A stretch of DNA of 64,000 nucleotides from Pegea sp. RAD2-039 (taxonomy: Eukaryota; Chordata; Thaliacea; Salpida; Salpidae). The stretch is from NCBI GenBank assembly GCA_034620365.1, contig JAQGEQ010000299.1:806001-870000 (forward strand), given 5' to 3'. Position 1 is the stretch's first letter; every line of letters begins with the position of its first letter. Both the position numbers and the translations under genes were made by a program. Below the pieces are notes generated by a model. That model had not been told where the DNA came from and did no database searches. It saw nothing but the letters and a program-made list of their open reading frames with translations. Positions 13,261 through 26,436 of this stretch are shown piece by piece.

Positions 13261-16223
13261 CAAGAAAGATAAAAGTTATAGAATATTTTATGGTAGCAGG
13301 AGTTTACTGGAACATGATGCAGGACGTAAATAACATTACAGAGGAAAAGTAAGCAACATTATTATAAAAGGTGTTAGAAAAAGTTTCAAACTCAGTTAAG
13401 TATCAAAACTTTACGTGTCTTATGCGCGGTTCCTAATAGTGATATCTTTTGAATTTCATTTATGATTAGTATGATATTATAAAGATTTATAAATAACAAC
13501 GTTCCGTTGATAAAAGAAACAAAAAGGTTGTTTGGCAAAATGTTTAAAAAATAATATATCGAAGTTTCAAGTTTAAATCAATTCAATAATGAAAGATAAG
13601 CCTTCTTTAAAAAAGTTTAATGTAATGAATTGATTGGAAAGGATATTTGATTTTCTGAATGAATTTAAAACACATGTTTTAATATGTTACAAGTAGTTTA
13701 CAAAAAATATGATGCATCATCAGTTTTCAAAAGCTTTTAAAAAGAAACTTTCTTTTGTATAATTTAAACCATGATAAAAAATTTAAATAATTTAATAAAT
13801 TTTAGAAAACTGAAAGCTGCAAAGTACTTTTACTTTAATTTAATTTGTTCTCAATTTATCATACTCTAATCTTTTCAGTTGAATACATATTTTCTGCAGC
13901 TTTTGTCGCTAAAGTCTTTGTTTTTTAACATAGAACTCAAAGTTTTTGGTGTTTCGATGGGAACAAAAGTTTTTAAAGAACATTTTCTTGCATCAGAATA
14001 TAATTAAATATTATAAAAGTTATTTTAACGATGTATTGATTTTTTGAATACTAAGCTATAAATCAACAAAGAGAATCCAAGGTAAAAAAACAAACTCAGA
14101 CTCTAAGATAAAAGTATTAAATTCAAAGACTTACAAAGGATTCAGAAGAATAACATTTACAGCTTTGGAAATTCCCTTAAAATTTATCTAACTCCCTTTT
14201 GTAATTGTGATTGAAATTAAGGTTATTTGTAGTGAACTAAAATTCCCGACTTATTTAATTGAAATTGCAGTAAGGTTTTAGAGCGAAACTATTTGATTGA
14301 TTATTAGTAAATACTTTTAGCTGGCTTAATAGATTTTGGTTTATTTTTAAATACTTATTCGTTATAAAAACTTTAGTAAAAAATAGATGTCAATGAAACT
14401 TTTTTGATAGAGAAGATATTTTGTTTGTTATGTAAACTACCATGGAACAGGAAGTCTCGAAACACTAGTTTCACTAAATCTTGGAAAAAAACTCTATAAT
14501 TAACTAAAAACAAATGTGTACTCAAAGACCTCAATCATTTAGTCATATTTCATTACTTTAAAATTTCATTAAGTAATATTTTTATTATAATCTTTAAAAA
14601 TCAAATAGTATTTTGGATCGTTAAGCAGTATATCGGTGCGGTTCGGTTCACTGCTATCATAAAAGACTATTAAGCAGTCTGGTCTTAAGCACCCTGAAGC
14701 ACTAATCACAACTATTATGTAACTGAATTCTATCTCGACTTGGTGTTGTTGGCGGAGAATTTTCAGGAATTTAAACAAATAATTAACAGTTTTTTTGTTC
14801 TTGTGCTTAAAATGATACAACATTTTTGAGTCAGAGATTATTTCTTATAAACTTAATTTTAGTGCAAAATAATTAAAAAATATATTTTCAGATCTAATTT
14901 AAAGGTTAGCGTCAATACAGATTGACTTCAAATCAGAAAACTTATTATTAATAGCAACTTAAATGAAAATCTTTCGAAAAAACGATTTGTGCAATAGAAA
15001 GTTTGATTATTTTATTTATACTTGGTTGTTTATACAGTTTGAAATAAGAAAATACTTTCTATGCTTTAATGTTGAGTAGCACCAAAATGACAACGATGAA
15101 TTGTAATAAGGGATCGATTAAAATTTAAAAATTGTTTAAATTTCGAAACCTTCAGCTGCTAAAAATGTACACATATTTATCGTGACTACTGAAGTATATA
15201 TTTTGACTAAACAAAACGTTTGCGGCTTTTTAAAAATTGCAGACACAATTTTGTTGCCAAATACAGAACTGCAAATGTTTAAAATTTGTGAAAAATATAT
15301 AAAGATAGAATTTAGTTCTTACTTTATAGTATTTAAAAGAAAACTAGTCAACAATAAAACACAGCAATATTAACAACAAAGTTTAATTCAAATACAATAT
15401 TACATAAAACAAAGAAAATTGATTCATCTTTTTAGTATTCATCTGTTGCTGATTATTCTTTTCTGATTCTAAGAAAAAAGTCTTGTAGATTCATTAAGTG
15501 TTCGATTTTGAAGCGAACAAAAAGTATTTTTACTTTCTTGGTATTTAACCCTTAAGCACAAAATGTACTAATCATAGCAAAAAATATTTTTAACTTGTTT
15601 TTAGCTTGGAGGTTGATTAAAAGGCTTTCAAAAAATGAAAATTATAAAAGCTTGTAGATGAAAAAATTTCAAAACAAATTTGTTTTTACTTTTAAAAAAA
15701 ATACCATAAAAAGGCAAAACCTTTAGTGATTCATCTTTTGAAGTGTGGTTAAGCGTGATGCATGCTTAGCTAAAGTTAAGATGTTTTTCTATGCCTTGAG
15801 TCTGACTTTAATTATCTTATGAAAATAACCACATATAGTTTGTTAATCTTTTTTAATTGCTGCATCACACAAATATTAATAATTGCAAAAAGCTTATCGT
15901 CTTAACAAACAATTTCAAAAATAATTATCACTAAAATATAATAAGTGTAATTTTATTTCTAGGTAAAATATATTACTTGAATCATTCATTGCAACACCAA
16001 GCACAATTAAAAAACATTTTAAATCTTACAAGCACATTGATTGATTAAATATACTTATATACGTAAGAATAAAAGTATAAAATGCAATCTTTAAAAACTA
16101 CTCCAGGCCCATTGATAAACAAAGACACTTTGAACGACCAAATATACATAATATTAATAAAGATGCTAGCTTATAATAATTATATTTTGTATTATTGTAT
16201 CTTGTCTTCCCAAAAAGTCTTTT

Positions 16224-19200
16224 TTAAGCCTTGGTTACTTGAATAAACTTCACATTTTCTGGAGCTTTTAAGTCATTTCGATTTTTTTCAAGCATTTTGT
16301 TTTGCAAGTACCTAAAACAAAGTTAGCATGAAACATTTATACCAAGTGCTACAATATTTAAAAATATACTTTTGACTGCAATTTAAACTTTGTTAAAATA
16401 ATAGTAAAATTAGAAGATATTGAAATAAGATGAAATATTTATTCAAGTGCCATAAACTGTGTATAAGTGTATAACTAACGGCTTAAGCTCTGCTGCCTCT
16501 TCAATGGTTCCTGGCAAGATAGTCCCTTTAGTTTCAGGCAGGAAAATAAATGAACAAAATGCTGAGAGCAAGGCCAGTATACCCATAACTAGATAAGGTA
16601 TATATCTACTAGTTGTTTCACCTATAATACAAAAGTTCAAATGTTTTAATCTACATTCAACTTATCATAAAGTTAAATCTTATTTTAAGTAGCTAAAACT
16701 AGTTAAATCTTTTTATTTATTATCTAAACGTAAGTTAGAAATTCAAACAAATATGAATTTATCTTTATAGTATACTTGTTTCTTAAACTAATGTATTTAG
16801 TATTTTAAACAATTTAACTTAACAAATAGTTTCTAATTTAAAGTAATACATTCTGAACCAACTAATAAAAATATAATTGTTTTATTTTCTACCATAATTG
16901 GTTAGTTTCAAATGAAAACCATTTATATATTAGCTAATTAAACAACAAATTTGTAACTTTTAGTTGTAAAAATAAATAGATATAGTATCATCAAAGAGTC
17001 TAATATCGGTATTAGTTTACAGATGGTAAAAATACATTTTAGTATATCAAATAATATAAATAGTTTATATTCGTATTTGACATAATATAATCAAAGTATC
17101 TATAGTTTGATCTTGACAATAATAAAAACAGTCTAAGGTAAACTGTAACTTTAGAAATAGTAAGAAATATTATACCTCAACTATCATAAAGATAGATTAG
17201 GAATAATAAGTTAATAATATCGCTAGTCAACTTTATTGTTGTTAAGTTGAAGAAGTATGAAGCGAATTTACTACTATAGTTTAAAAAAAATTGACCAAAG
17301 TTGACCCTGAATTAAAAATCATCTCTTCGTATAGACTCCAATGGGTTCCATTCAAAACTTGCAGCTTGATGCGGAGAAGCTAAATGTGCAAACGAAATCC
17401 AACGGATATACAAATAATGTTAAATAATTACCCTGTACAGAAGCGCTCGGGTTGATCGCAAACTTTGTTTACATCATCACCCTGTCCATAAGATGAGCGC
17501 TAGTCTGCGTTTGAATTCCTGTTAGTTAAAGAGCTAGCATCCTTTGATAGATCGGATGAGGATTTTTGAAGCTCACAGTGTTATTGGTTTAACGAGTCTA
17601 GAGGTTGGTTTACTATCATATACTTTTTCTGTGCCAATTGTTTGTTTGTAACAAATAGCTTTTGTGCAACGAAACGAAGTAAACTAACGATAAAATTAAA
17701 TAACTACCTGATAATTTGATATTTTAATCGATTAGTTGCTGTGGTTCTTATTTCAAAACTATTTGTATTAGTAAAAAAAAGCTATCATAATTTGAGATTT
17801 AATTTGTACAAATTTTTTATTTAAAATAAAGGAGCATATTTCTGTACATTTTCAAATTTAAGTTTCCAATTACCACCTTAAATATTTGTCTAAATGAAAT
17901 ACAGAACTCAATGACTACAAATTAACTCTTACAATTTAGATATAGATTTTGCCAATTGAAAACTCTTTAATCTAGTGTGCAACATAAATTGGCTAAAACT
18001 AATTCATTCCAAATTAGAAAACTAACAAACCTGATAAGGAGTTATAAAAAATCAGAAGCTATACCAACCTAGGTACATAAGATAGGGCGCCACAAAACTT
18101 CCAACTTTTCCAAATGCTGAGCAAGAACCAACTGCCAAATTTCGAAACAAAGTCGGGGACATCTCGCCGGTAATACTAAAGTTGATGTAGAATGCACTAA
18201 TCAAAGAAGTTTTGCCGAGAATCACCAAGAAGTTCACCCAAAAATCGATTTCTGTGAATAGTTTGATTAATTTCTGATTTTGATCATTTCTATCTCATAC
18301 CTAAGAAAGACGCTGAAGCCAAACACAGCCCTCCAAAACCCATCGTTGCAGAAAGTGACAAAGGTCTTCCAAATATTTGGATTCCAAAATAGCCAACTAA
18401 GATTCCAGGAAACTCCAATAAGCCAGAAATAAGAGCATTTATAAATCGATTTCCGTTTAATGAAGTTACACTCAAAGCCAAACCGTAATAGACCATATTT
18501 GTCACAATCCTTTAAATATTTTAGAAAAAATTTTGCTTTAACTGTTCATAATTAAATTTTGTTTGAAGAAACTTGAGTTATTTTAACTTTTAATGTTAAT
18601 ATTTATTTAAACAAAATAAACTTTTTCAAATAACTAACCATGAAAGATAGGCAACAATAATACGAATTAGGATTGTAGTGTTTGAAAGCAATTTTGTTAT
18701 CATTTCCCAATAAGCTCTTGTTTCAGAAACTTTAACTTCATTGTTGACCTTTTTCTGATTCTCTGCTTCCTTCAAAAAGTAATAAAACCGATGACTCATG
18801 ATAGTTTTAATCTCATTTATTTTACAGTTTGAAATAATTACTTTGAGCTCTGCTTTATATTGGCTGATGGCCGCTTCAGCGTCAAAATTTTCTACGTTAT
18901 TATATTTTGCAATATTAGTAAGTATCTTCTTCGCATCAGAGTATCTTCCTGTTGAAATTAACCAGAATGGCGATTCTGGAATCATCCTATACAACAAAAT
19001 AAAAACTATGAAGCTTATTGATTCTTTCAAAACAAGAATTAACTAAGAACCGTTTAAGGAAATAACTTCAAAAGCCTTAGGCTTTAATTAACCCTATAGA
19101 TTATAAAATAAAACAATATACTAAATGATTAATGACGTTGTAATGACTATTATTAGAAAGAGATAACTGTTTTAATTGTTTATGAAAGATAGAAACTGAA

Positions 19201-21534
19201 GATACTGGCTTACCAATAATATGGGATGTAAATGATGCCAGAAATGCCTACTACTCGCATCAGCCAATGCCAGTCAGTTATAAGCCACCCAAGCAAGGGG
19301 ATAGCAGCTGCACCAGTGCAATAACCTCCATAAACGAAAAGTGAAAGAACATTCCTCTTATCATGTGACATCAACTCATTACCTGCAGTATATAACGGAA
19401 GCATTAAGAGCAGTTTAATACTCTAAATAAAATATAAATATGATACATTGACTTATTAAAGTATATTGACTACTTTAAGGTATTAAAACTCACCAAGCAC
19501 AAATGCTGTAGTGTAAGGGAGATATACAAAAACACCTTCTAACCACCGAAGCAGAACGTATGATGTATAATTTTGAGTCATTCCGATAAAAAAGTAGATT
19601 AAAAATTCTGCTAGCTTGCTTATCAGAAACACCTTTTTTCTTCCAAATCTATTTGAAAGTTTAAAAGTTTATTCTTCAAATTTTATTTAAATTATAAATT
19701 TATTTTAAAGCTTTTATTGTGTATATTGTGAGATTAGTAATTATTTTTATATTTAGAAGCTGTTTAATTTGTCTTGAAAAATAAAAAATAAAGAACGAAA
19801 ATAATTTTTTAGAGTTTCCTTCATTTCTACATGTCTGTTACTGACGCCTGCAGATATTTATCAAGTGCATTTCTCCTTTCGTTACAGATGAGTAGCAAAA
19901 GTAATTAACAGAATGTATATTCAGCATTGGGCTTTGACACATTATACTTATTGGCGAAGAATAATGACATAAAATTAAGAATATAAAAACTACTAAGGTT
20001 TTTTAGATTATATAAAAATTATAAAAGTAGAAGATTTTTGGTAGAGTTTTTATTGATACCAAAACCAGAAATTTACTTGATGAGTAAGCCTTAAAACCAA
20101 CTACAATAAAATGTTTATATTAAATAATCTAACACTTTAGGTAAGTTAGCTGAAGTCATTACCTATCAGACAACGCTCCTCCTATGAAGCTACCAATTGC
20201 TTCACCCATCATAAATAATGAAACTGTCAAAGGTTTTCTCCATCCTCTTTTACAAACCAAATCAAACTAAAAAAATAATTAGAGTTGATCAACTACACAA
20301 ACCCAGGTGACCTAGCAAGTTAGATTAAACCCTTTAACGCGACGACTGCTTCCGTGGGTAGTAAGAAGAAAAGCTTACTTCAGTTACTACTGTGTTATAT
20401 TCCGTTTTATTAAACTTCCAGCCGTTTTGACATTCTATTTGGCTTCCGTTTCCTGTTCCATTATAATCAAATTGTTTGCATTGATTTGGTCTTTGGTTCT
20501 TGCCGTCCCATGGTATATAACGGCTGATATTTTGATTGTAGTTCTAGTAAGAATTAGGTAATTAAAATTGCTTCCTGTTTTTCAAATACATATCTTATGT
20601 CTTGTTTATTAGCTATTCTTTTAGTGTTGCGTGAAAGACTCAATTTAAGCCTAATGTTATAAAGAGACTTTTTTTTCAATGTATAAACATGATATTTTGT
20701 ATAAAGATTTTTAAACAGTTTTTTGCTTGAATATATCATTGTTATTTTAAAAAATTTTCTTTAAACATTTATTGTTATGAAGTTTATAAATTCAAAAATA
20801 GTTTTGTAAACTATAATCAAATTTAACTGATAACAAATTAAAGTTCAAGCGTTTGACTTTCAAGCAGCAATTATAGCGTAATAGCTTCTTATGGCTTTTT
20901 TACTTGCCTTCAGGATATAGTTATTTTAAAGTTAGAAAAATTTTGTTACAAACCTTAAAACTCAAAAAGTAAAAATGAAAAATACTAAAAAATAATTAAA
21001 ATAAGTTTTTAAAACCAAATAAATGTTATGAATTAGTACCGCTAATAGTTATTATTTTTGTGAGATTTATAAAATGATTAAACCTTGCTGAGTTTGCTAA
21101 ACATTTGCGATGCCTTAACTAATATTTCTAAAAATTTAATGCTGAATTATAAAAGAAGCTTAACGAAGAAAAGTGCTGAGTTTTAAGCCTTGGACGATGT
21201 TGTTTAAACAGCAAACTATGAACTTAATGATTGACGATAATCAATTTGATCAATTAAAATATGTTGTAATATTTTGTTAATCTGAAACTTTTGTTTGTTT
21301 CAAACATTTATAATCTCACACTTATGTAAGAAAGAATCAATAATTGAAGCTTACTGGGTGCGAAGGATCATCTAATTCCGGAATCTTGCATCTATATCCT
21401 GGATCATAAATTGTAAAGATCATTGTCAATGTTCCAATAGCACACGTAAATGTACTGATAAAAAGAAGGACACATAGTCTCTTTTGATAAGGACCGAAAC
21501 CATTAACTTTATCGATAACTTCTTGATAAGTCAT
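16224..21534 (-). CDS. SLC22 organic cation/anion transporter (MFS), 580 aa, complete
   Basis: Major-facilitator plasma-membrane carrier of the SLC22 family. Exons in reading order: 21534-21355, 20543-20379, 20266-20163, 19648-19494, 19382-19214, 18986-18639, 18509-18301, 18251-18069, 16621-16480 and 16311-16224 (TAA). All phases agree, giving 580 aa, typical for SLC22. The N-terminus is cytoplasmic, then TM1 and a large glycosylated extracellular loop with sequons NIS, NGT, NGS and NKT, closing with the family pattern CQNGWKF...VVTEFDLVC. The MFS loop motif DRFGRKK is at ~149-155, WMIPESPFWL at ~258, ITGEMSPTLFRNLA in the second half and LPETKG at ~532. The last exon (YLQNKMLEKN...) was assigned because the upstream donor and this acceptor restore an open frame to a stop. 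Substrate cannot be told from sequence. Confidence 0.94.
16622..18068 (-). other. Large intron 8 of the SLC22 gene with an odd GC-richer patch
   Basis: A 1.45-kb intron between the exons ending in MYLG and starting GETTSRY. Most is AT-rich filler. About 17300-17580 is visibly more GC-rich than its surroundings and contains short coding-like scraps with stops in every frame, suggesting an old mobile-element insertion. No family recognised. Confidence 0.45.
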
Positions 21535-23399
21535 TATATTTTTAAACTAATAAATCAATCTGCAATAAAAACTTTAAGTAAAAAACTTCTAGAATAATAA
21601 TCTACTAAACTTGATTTTATTTTGAAAATTGATTATTAATGATAAAACGTATTTGAGCTATCCAAGAGTTATTTTCTTATTCTTCTCACTTATATTCGAA
21701 ATTTACTAAAGAAACTTTAGATTAGCTTAAGGTTAGCTGAAACCGACCAAGTAGACTAAGATCTGAACAAAGTTTCCGGAAAATCTTTTTTAGTCATTTA
21801 ATTATGAAAAAAGGAGATAGCAAAAAAGTAAACGTGAAATAGACAGAAGTGCTCCTCTAGTGATAGGAGTTATGAAATTGAAAGATGAACAAAGCTACAG
21901 CTTCAAAACATAGAAACGCTTCGTTGATTTGCAAATCATTTTATCGACTCCAAAAAAGTATGCGGTTAAGTTTGTGAACTTAATATTGAATAAAAAGTTT
22001 AATAATCGAAAGATTCTAAAGTGACAACAATTAAATAATTATGAGTAGCTTCAACAAAAAAGTTGAATAATAATTACAATATATTTGAATAGCATCTGTC
22101 TGAACAAAGTATCCGGTTTTATACAATTTTAAATACTGATGTAAAAAATAGATCTGTAAAAGAGTGGGCAAGACAGCTGATAATTAATTCAATTAAGACG
22201 AGTCATCTACCTAGAGAGGTTCTGACGGGCAATTTTACTGTTTAAAAATCTATTTTAATATAACCGTTCGTAAATTATATTTGAATGCCACTTAGATAAA
22301 CTAAAGTTTGAAAATTCAATAAAGTATTTAGAATACAGCAGTAGAGCAACACAATAATCAAGATCTATCCACTGCTTTTAAGTATTTCTTAAATCTCATA
22401 GGTTTAAATTAGATAAACAAAATGCTTGTGAATATTTATTTAAACTAAAATGTTGCCTGTTTTTACCACCTAGTTTATTACAAGCTGATTTTAGTATACA
22501 TGACTGTGTAAATAAGGAAAAAGGTTGAAAAAAACCAAATTCGTGCCATGATGCAAGTTAATTGCTATCTCTATGATCTAATGGCCATGATATCATTAAG
22601 GAAGCTAATGAACAAAAAATTCAAGTTTGTTAATATACAAACTAAAAATTCTGAATATTTCCAATGATTGTTAAAAAAGCAAGAAAAGGTCTGGTTTGTC
22701 ATTGAGTAAATGTTGTAAAACTAAATATTGAAAAGAGTTGTAGGTAGACCATTAAAAGCGGTTTCAACAATCACTTCAATGGTTTAGAATTTCATCTGTT
22801 TATTTACTTTAAGTTTCCGTTTTGCTTATGACTAAGCCGTCATAGAAATTGATATTCGAAGAAACATAACAAAAAACTAAGCAGTTGATTTTAGTATAGA
22901 CAACTGTTTTGATATTTATATATTTTATTATATTAGGTATTAACTGTATTCATTAATTTATTCCTCTATGAAATGTACTATTATTATGAAGATAATCATC
23001 AATTATGTCCTAAAAAAGAGTATTTTGATTTTAATACATAAGATAAATAGATTAAAACAATATTTTCTAACAAACGACAACAATTTGAAGAAAACTGAAA
23101 ACAAAGTGACATTTATTCAAAGCTTTTTTATCAAACTCCGAGGATTGAATCAGTAGATTGAAGAAAGTTGATCCTAGCATTCAGTTATATTAGAGAGCTG
23201 CCTACTCATAGCTATCACCTCTTCTTAGATCTGCTGTTCCGTGACACAGCCTAGTGATCCAATACAATGCCATCGAGGTCAATAATTCATCTGTCTGGGT
23301 TTAAATAAAGGTTTCTTATCTTGAAGCAACCACAATTTAGTAGCACTATATATGTATGGTTGATGGTTATATTTGTTGCGTTTGGAAGTCCTTATCTTG

Positions 23400-23485
23400 C
23401 CATATATCTGACAACGGGGTGAACTTAAACCCACGCCTGTAAAGTATAATAGAGTAGCAGATAACCGACTAAGTCACTTCTCTGT
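23400..23485 (-). repeat. Degenerate tRNA-like / tRNA-SINE-like sequence
   Basis: Read on the reverse strand, this has AGTCGGTTATCTGC, resembling an A box and D arm, and about 30 bases later GGGTTTAAGTTCACCC, resembling a B box and T arm. The anticodon stem does not pair convincingly, so it is not called a functional tRNA. A tRNA-derived SINE head or tRNA pseudogene is the best guess. Confidence 0.3.
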
Positions 23486-25930
23486 CTGCTAGTAGCAATT
23501 TAAAAACCAATGATGATGAAATATTTTTTGATGAAATTGATATCTCAATGAAAAAGTAATTTAGACTTTCATTTATGTAAGACGATTTCGAAATAAAGAA
23601 ATACTTCTAGTCATTCAAGATACAACTTTAGTAAAATAGCTGATTGTTAAAGATAAGCTGTTACAAAAATAGTCATAAAAATCTATTTAGGATTCATTTA
23701 TACTAAGATAAAAGAAACACGTATCACACCAAAGTTTCAAAACCTAAAAAACAACATCGTTGTTGTATTTATGCCGTTTCTAAATAGGTTGCTGAATAAC
23801 TTCCATATTTTGGATTTTAGTTTTATTTTTCAAATACTTTTCCGACCATAAATCTTCGAGAAATCTATTTCAAATTAAAATAATGAAATTCGATTCTCAT
23901 AAAACATCTCAATCGTAATAAATCATAAATGAGCGTGAATAGTGAGTATCAAAGTCAAGTTTCAAAGTTGCCGGCTTATTATTTTCAAATAACTTAGCTA
24001 AACATTTTCTAAAACTTTCAAAGAGTTCAAAAAGCTAGCAATCATTTAGAGGTTTTTTGTAAAATTGTCTATTGATACAAAATCTTAAAATTTTATCGAG
24101 TAGAAAACCAAAATTTTTCTAGAGTATTTGACAGCAAATGTACTTGTATTTTTTCTTCAACTTTAAACTACAGTGGAAACCAAATTTTCTTAGTCTACTT
24201 ATATTTCTTGACTTACGTTTGACCTGTTTATGTGTGTGCTAAGTTTTTCTATTTTAAAATCGAACATGAAATCATTTACTTGAATAGTTTTTAACTGATA
24301 AAATCTTAGTAGGGCAAGATACTTTTAAATCAAGTATGCCAAAACCTATTTGATTTAAAAAATAAACATAAAAATAAGTCCAAACAAAAACTGAAGGATG
24401 CTTTTAATCTAAAAAGTTGTACTGATCTATAGAAAATCAAAAACTACTTAAAAATCAGTTGAAGGCTAGCTCACTTTTAGAATAATCACTAGTTGAACAA
24501 GTTTTACAATAAATATCACAAAGCTAAATGTACAAGTACTTTATATAGAAATTATGGAAAGGTAGTTAGAATACTGTTGCAATGAGTTTGAGTAAGTTGT
24601 GTTACGCAGCTAGATAATGGTTGTGTACATTCTTAAGTTGGTTAATATTTCTTTAAAATATTTCTTAAAATACTTAAAATTTCTTAGAAAACTTGAATTC
24701 TTAAACTAATCTAAAGCGTTCTACAGATTTACAACCACAGTAACTTTAAATATTACATTTTTTCTAAGCTTTTTTCTCCAGTTTTCAAAGTAATTAAAGT
24801 TAGATTTATTTAATTTAAGTTTACAGCATGTAAAATAAGCATTGAATAAGTTTAAAAATATTACTGATTGCACTAATAATATGTAATAGTTAATTCATTA
24901 ACTCAGTTATTTTGCTCAAAAATGTGTTGCATAATATTGTAATCAGAAATTTTTTTAACACTTTATGAAATTGTTTTGATTTTAAACACTGAAAAAAAAC
25001 TATTATCTTTAGATCAACTGTAAAATACATACAGTCCCTGACAGATAATTGAGATGGGTTAATATAAATTATTAAAAAATTCTCTCTTACAAGATTTGAA
25101 AAATTCATTTTTTTAACGGAAATAAACTTCAGTCAAAAGACTATAACACTTCCTGTGTGATGTTATAAATGGTTAAGTTTCTAAAGATACAATTATTGGT
25201 TCAAAATGTATGTAAGGAATGAGCTTAAATTCTTTTTTAACGTATTTTGATAAACTTAAATTTAAACTTCCTTTTTTGTAATAGAAATAGTTTTCATAGA
25301 TATTATCATCCAATAATATAAAAATAATTGTTCAACAAGTCAACTAGTTTTTAATATTCCAAACTGGTTTGTATATCTTTTTAGAACAGCAATTTTTTGG
25401 CAAAATGTCATCTTTCTTATTGTTAAAATATTTAAGTAAGTTTATAATTAGAAGTTATAATGAGATATAATAAGAAAATTATTATTGTATAACTTTTATT
25501 TTTTAGTTATATTTATAATTCAAATAAAGTTTCAGTTAATATATCGATTTTTAATCTTAATTATAAATTCAGAAGCTTATCTCTAAGTCGTTTACATAAT
25601 TGCTTTTAATCTTTTTCAAATTGTATGCAAAATTTCAAAAGTAATTCTAAGATAAAAATTTTGTTTTTAAAAGTGTTGAAATAAAAAAATACGAAAAAAA
25701 ATTTTTAAGCGAATTACTTAGGTTAAATGTAAAATAATGAATAACTTAAAATACTTAAAATACTTTAAATGAATACAAATTAACATTTTTTGGATTCTTT
25801 TTCTTTCTTATCACATGTTTTAGAAGTTTAAAAAAATGCAAAATGATTTGATAATATCTTTTTAATACAAGTATAACAAAATCACACTCTTATGTAGAAA
25901 CGATTGTATAGAGATAACTTTCAAATGACT

Positions 25931-25973
25931 CAACTTCAGCTATTATTATTTCTAAAAACAATTTCTGAAGTTG
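25931..25973 (-). terminator. Inverted repeat directly after the H2B-variant stop codon
   Basis: On the + strand CAACTTCAG (25931-25939) and CTGAAGTTG (25965-25973) are perfect 9-base inverted repeats around a 25-base A/T-rich loop. On the transcript the stem starts one base after the stop codon. It does not match the short canonical histone 3' stem-loop with its 4-base loop. A role in 3' processing is only a guess. Confidence 0.35.
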
Positions 25974-25974
25974 T

Positions 25975-26436
25975 TTACTGGTAGTAGAAGTTTTTAAACT
26001 TTGAAACCGCTTTAGCTCCTTCGGAAATGGCATGTTTTTGTAATTCACCTGGTAGTACACGTCGAGCTGCATTTTGTATATCATTTGCAGTCATCATATT
26101 TCTATCTGAATCTTCCATTATAGATTTTGCTTCTGTTGCAATAAGTGTGAACATATAGTTGACTAAAACGTTCAACATGTCCATTGCTTTGTTAGTAATA
26201 CCAGTATCACTATATATCTCACGAAGAACCTGTTAATAATTATAAATAAAACTTATTATTACTGAAATAACTTTTCTCCTAATATGCTGCCAGGAAATCG
26301 ATTTGTCTTTTTGTCTGTTTACCTTATATGAATAGTTTCTAAAATCTGCACACTCTATACTTCTACTGCTCGAATTTGACGACTCACTTGAAGTATTTGA
26401 CATTTTTTTTGTAAGCTTTTTTTTTGAAGGGGCCAT
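25975..26436 (-). CDS. Divergent histone H2B variant, 122 aa, two exons
   Basis: Nucleosome core histone. Exon 1 is 26436-26323 and exon 2 is 26229-25975 (TAA), joined in phase 0, for 122 aa in total, the usual H2B length. The Lys/Ser-rich tail has no recognisable canonical H2B tail. The fold starts RNYSYK-VLREIYSDTGITNKAMDM (compare YKVLKQVHPDTGISSKAM) and ends LPGELQKHAISEGAKAVSKF, keeping the two Glu of the acidic patch and the Lys at the usual ubiquitination position. Loop 2 and helix 2 differ strongly from canonical H2B (EDSDRNMMTANDIQ). Canonical H2B genes lack introns. The single intron here (26230-26322) and the divergence point to a replication-independent, perhaps germline, variant. 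No canonical histone 3' stem-loop is seen; an unrelated inverted repeat follows the stop. A TTTTTTAG acceptor motif lies 5 bases before the ATG. Confidence 0.92.

Larger units (their letters stand above)
8282..16223. other. Gene-poor 7.9-kb intergenic region
   Basis: Very AT-rich, with only short chance reading frames lacking codon-phase or family support. It contains one copy of a 75-base hairpin element (11541-11615) and a GC-richer, repeat-like scrap around 13150-13250. Upstream regulatory sequence for the SLC6 gene probably lies at the left end, but no specific motif was recognised. A T-rich splice acceptor motif (reverse strand AG at 8315-8316) lies 33 bases before the SLC6 ATG. Confidence 0.6.
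21535..25974. other. Gene-poor intergenic region
   Basis: No gene was supported. The left end is the 5' flank of the SLC22 gene, with a T-rich AG (reverse strand 21560-21561) 25 bases before its ATG. A GC-richer block at 23160-23500 includes a tRNA-like sequence on the reverse strand. The rest is AT-rich with only chance short frames. Confidence 0.55.

Noticed and set aside
14569..14823. 84-codon reverse-strand open run
   Set aside because: No domain, no splice support, and composition like background.
16443..16479. SLC22 ending in the read-through LVIHLYTVYGT
   Set aside because: A good donor at 16479 and an in-phase last exon at 16311-16224 make the spliced ending more likely.
23400..23485. 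Functional tRNA gene
   Set aside because: The acceptor and anticodon stems do not pair convincingly; only the A- and B-box-like strings are present.
25890..25974. Canonical histone 3' stem-loop after H2B
   Set aside because: The inverted repeat there has a different sequence and a 25-base loop, so it is not the standard element.
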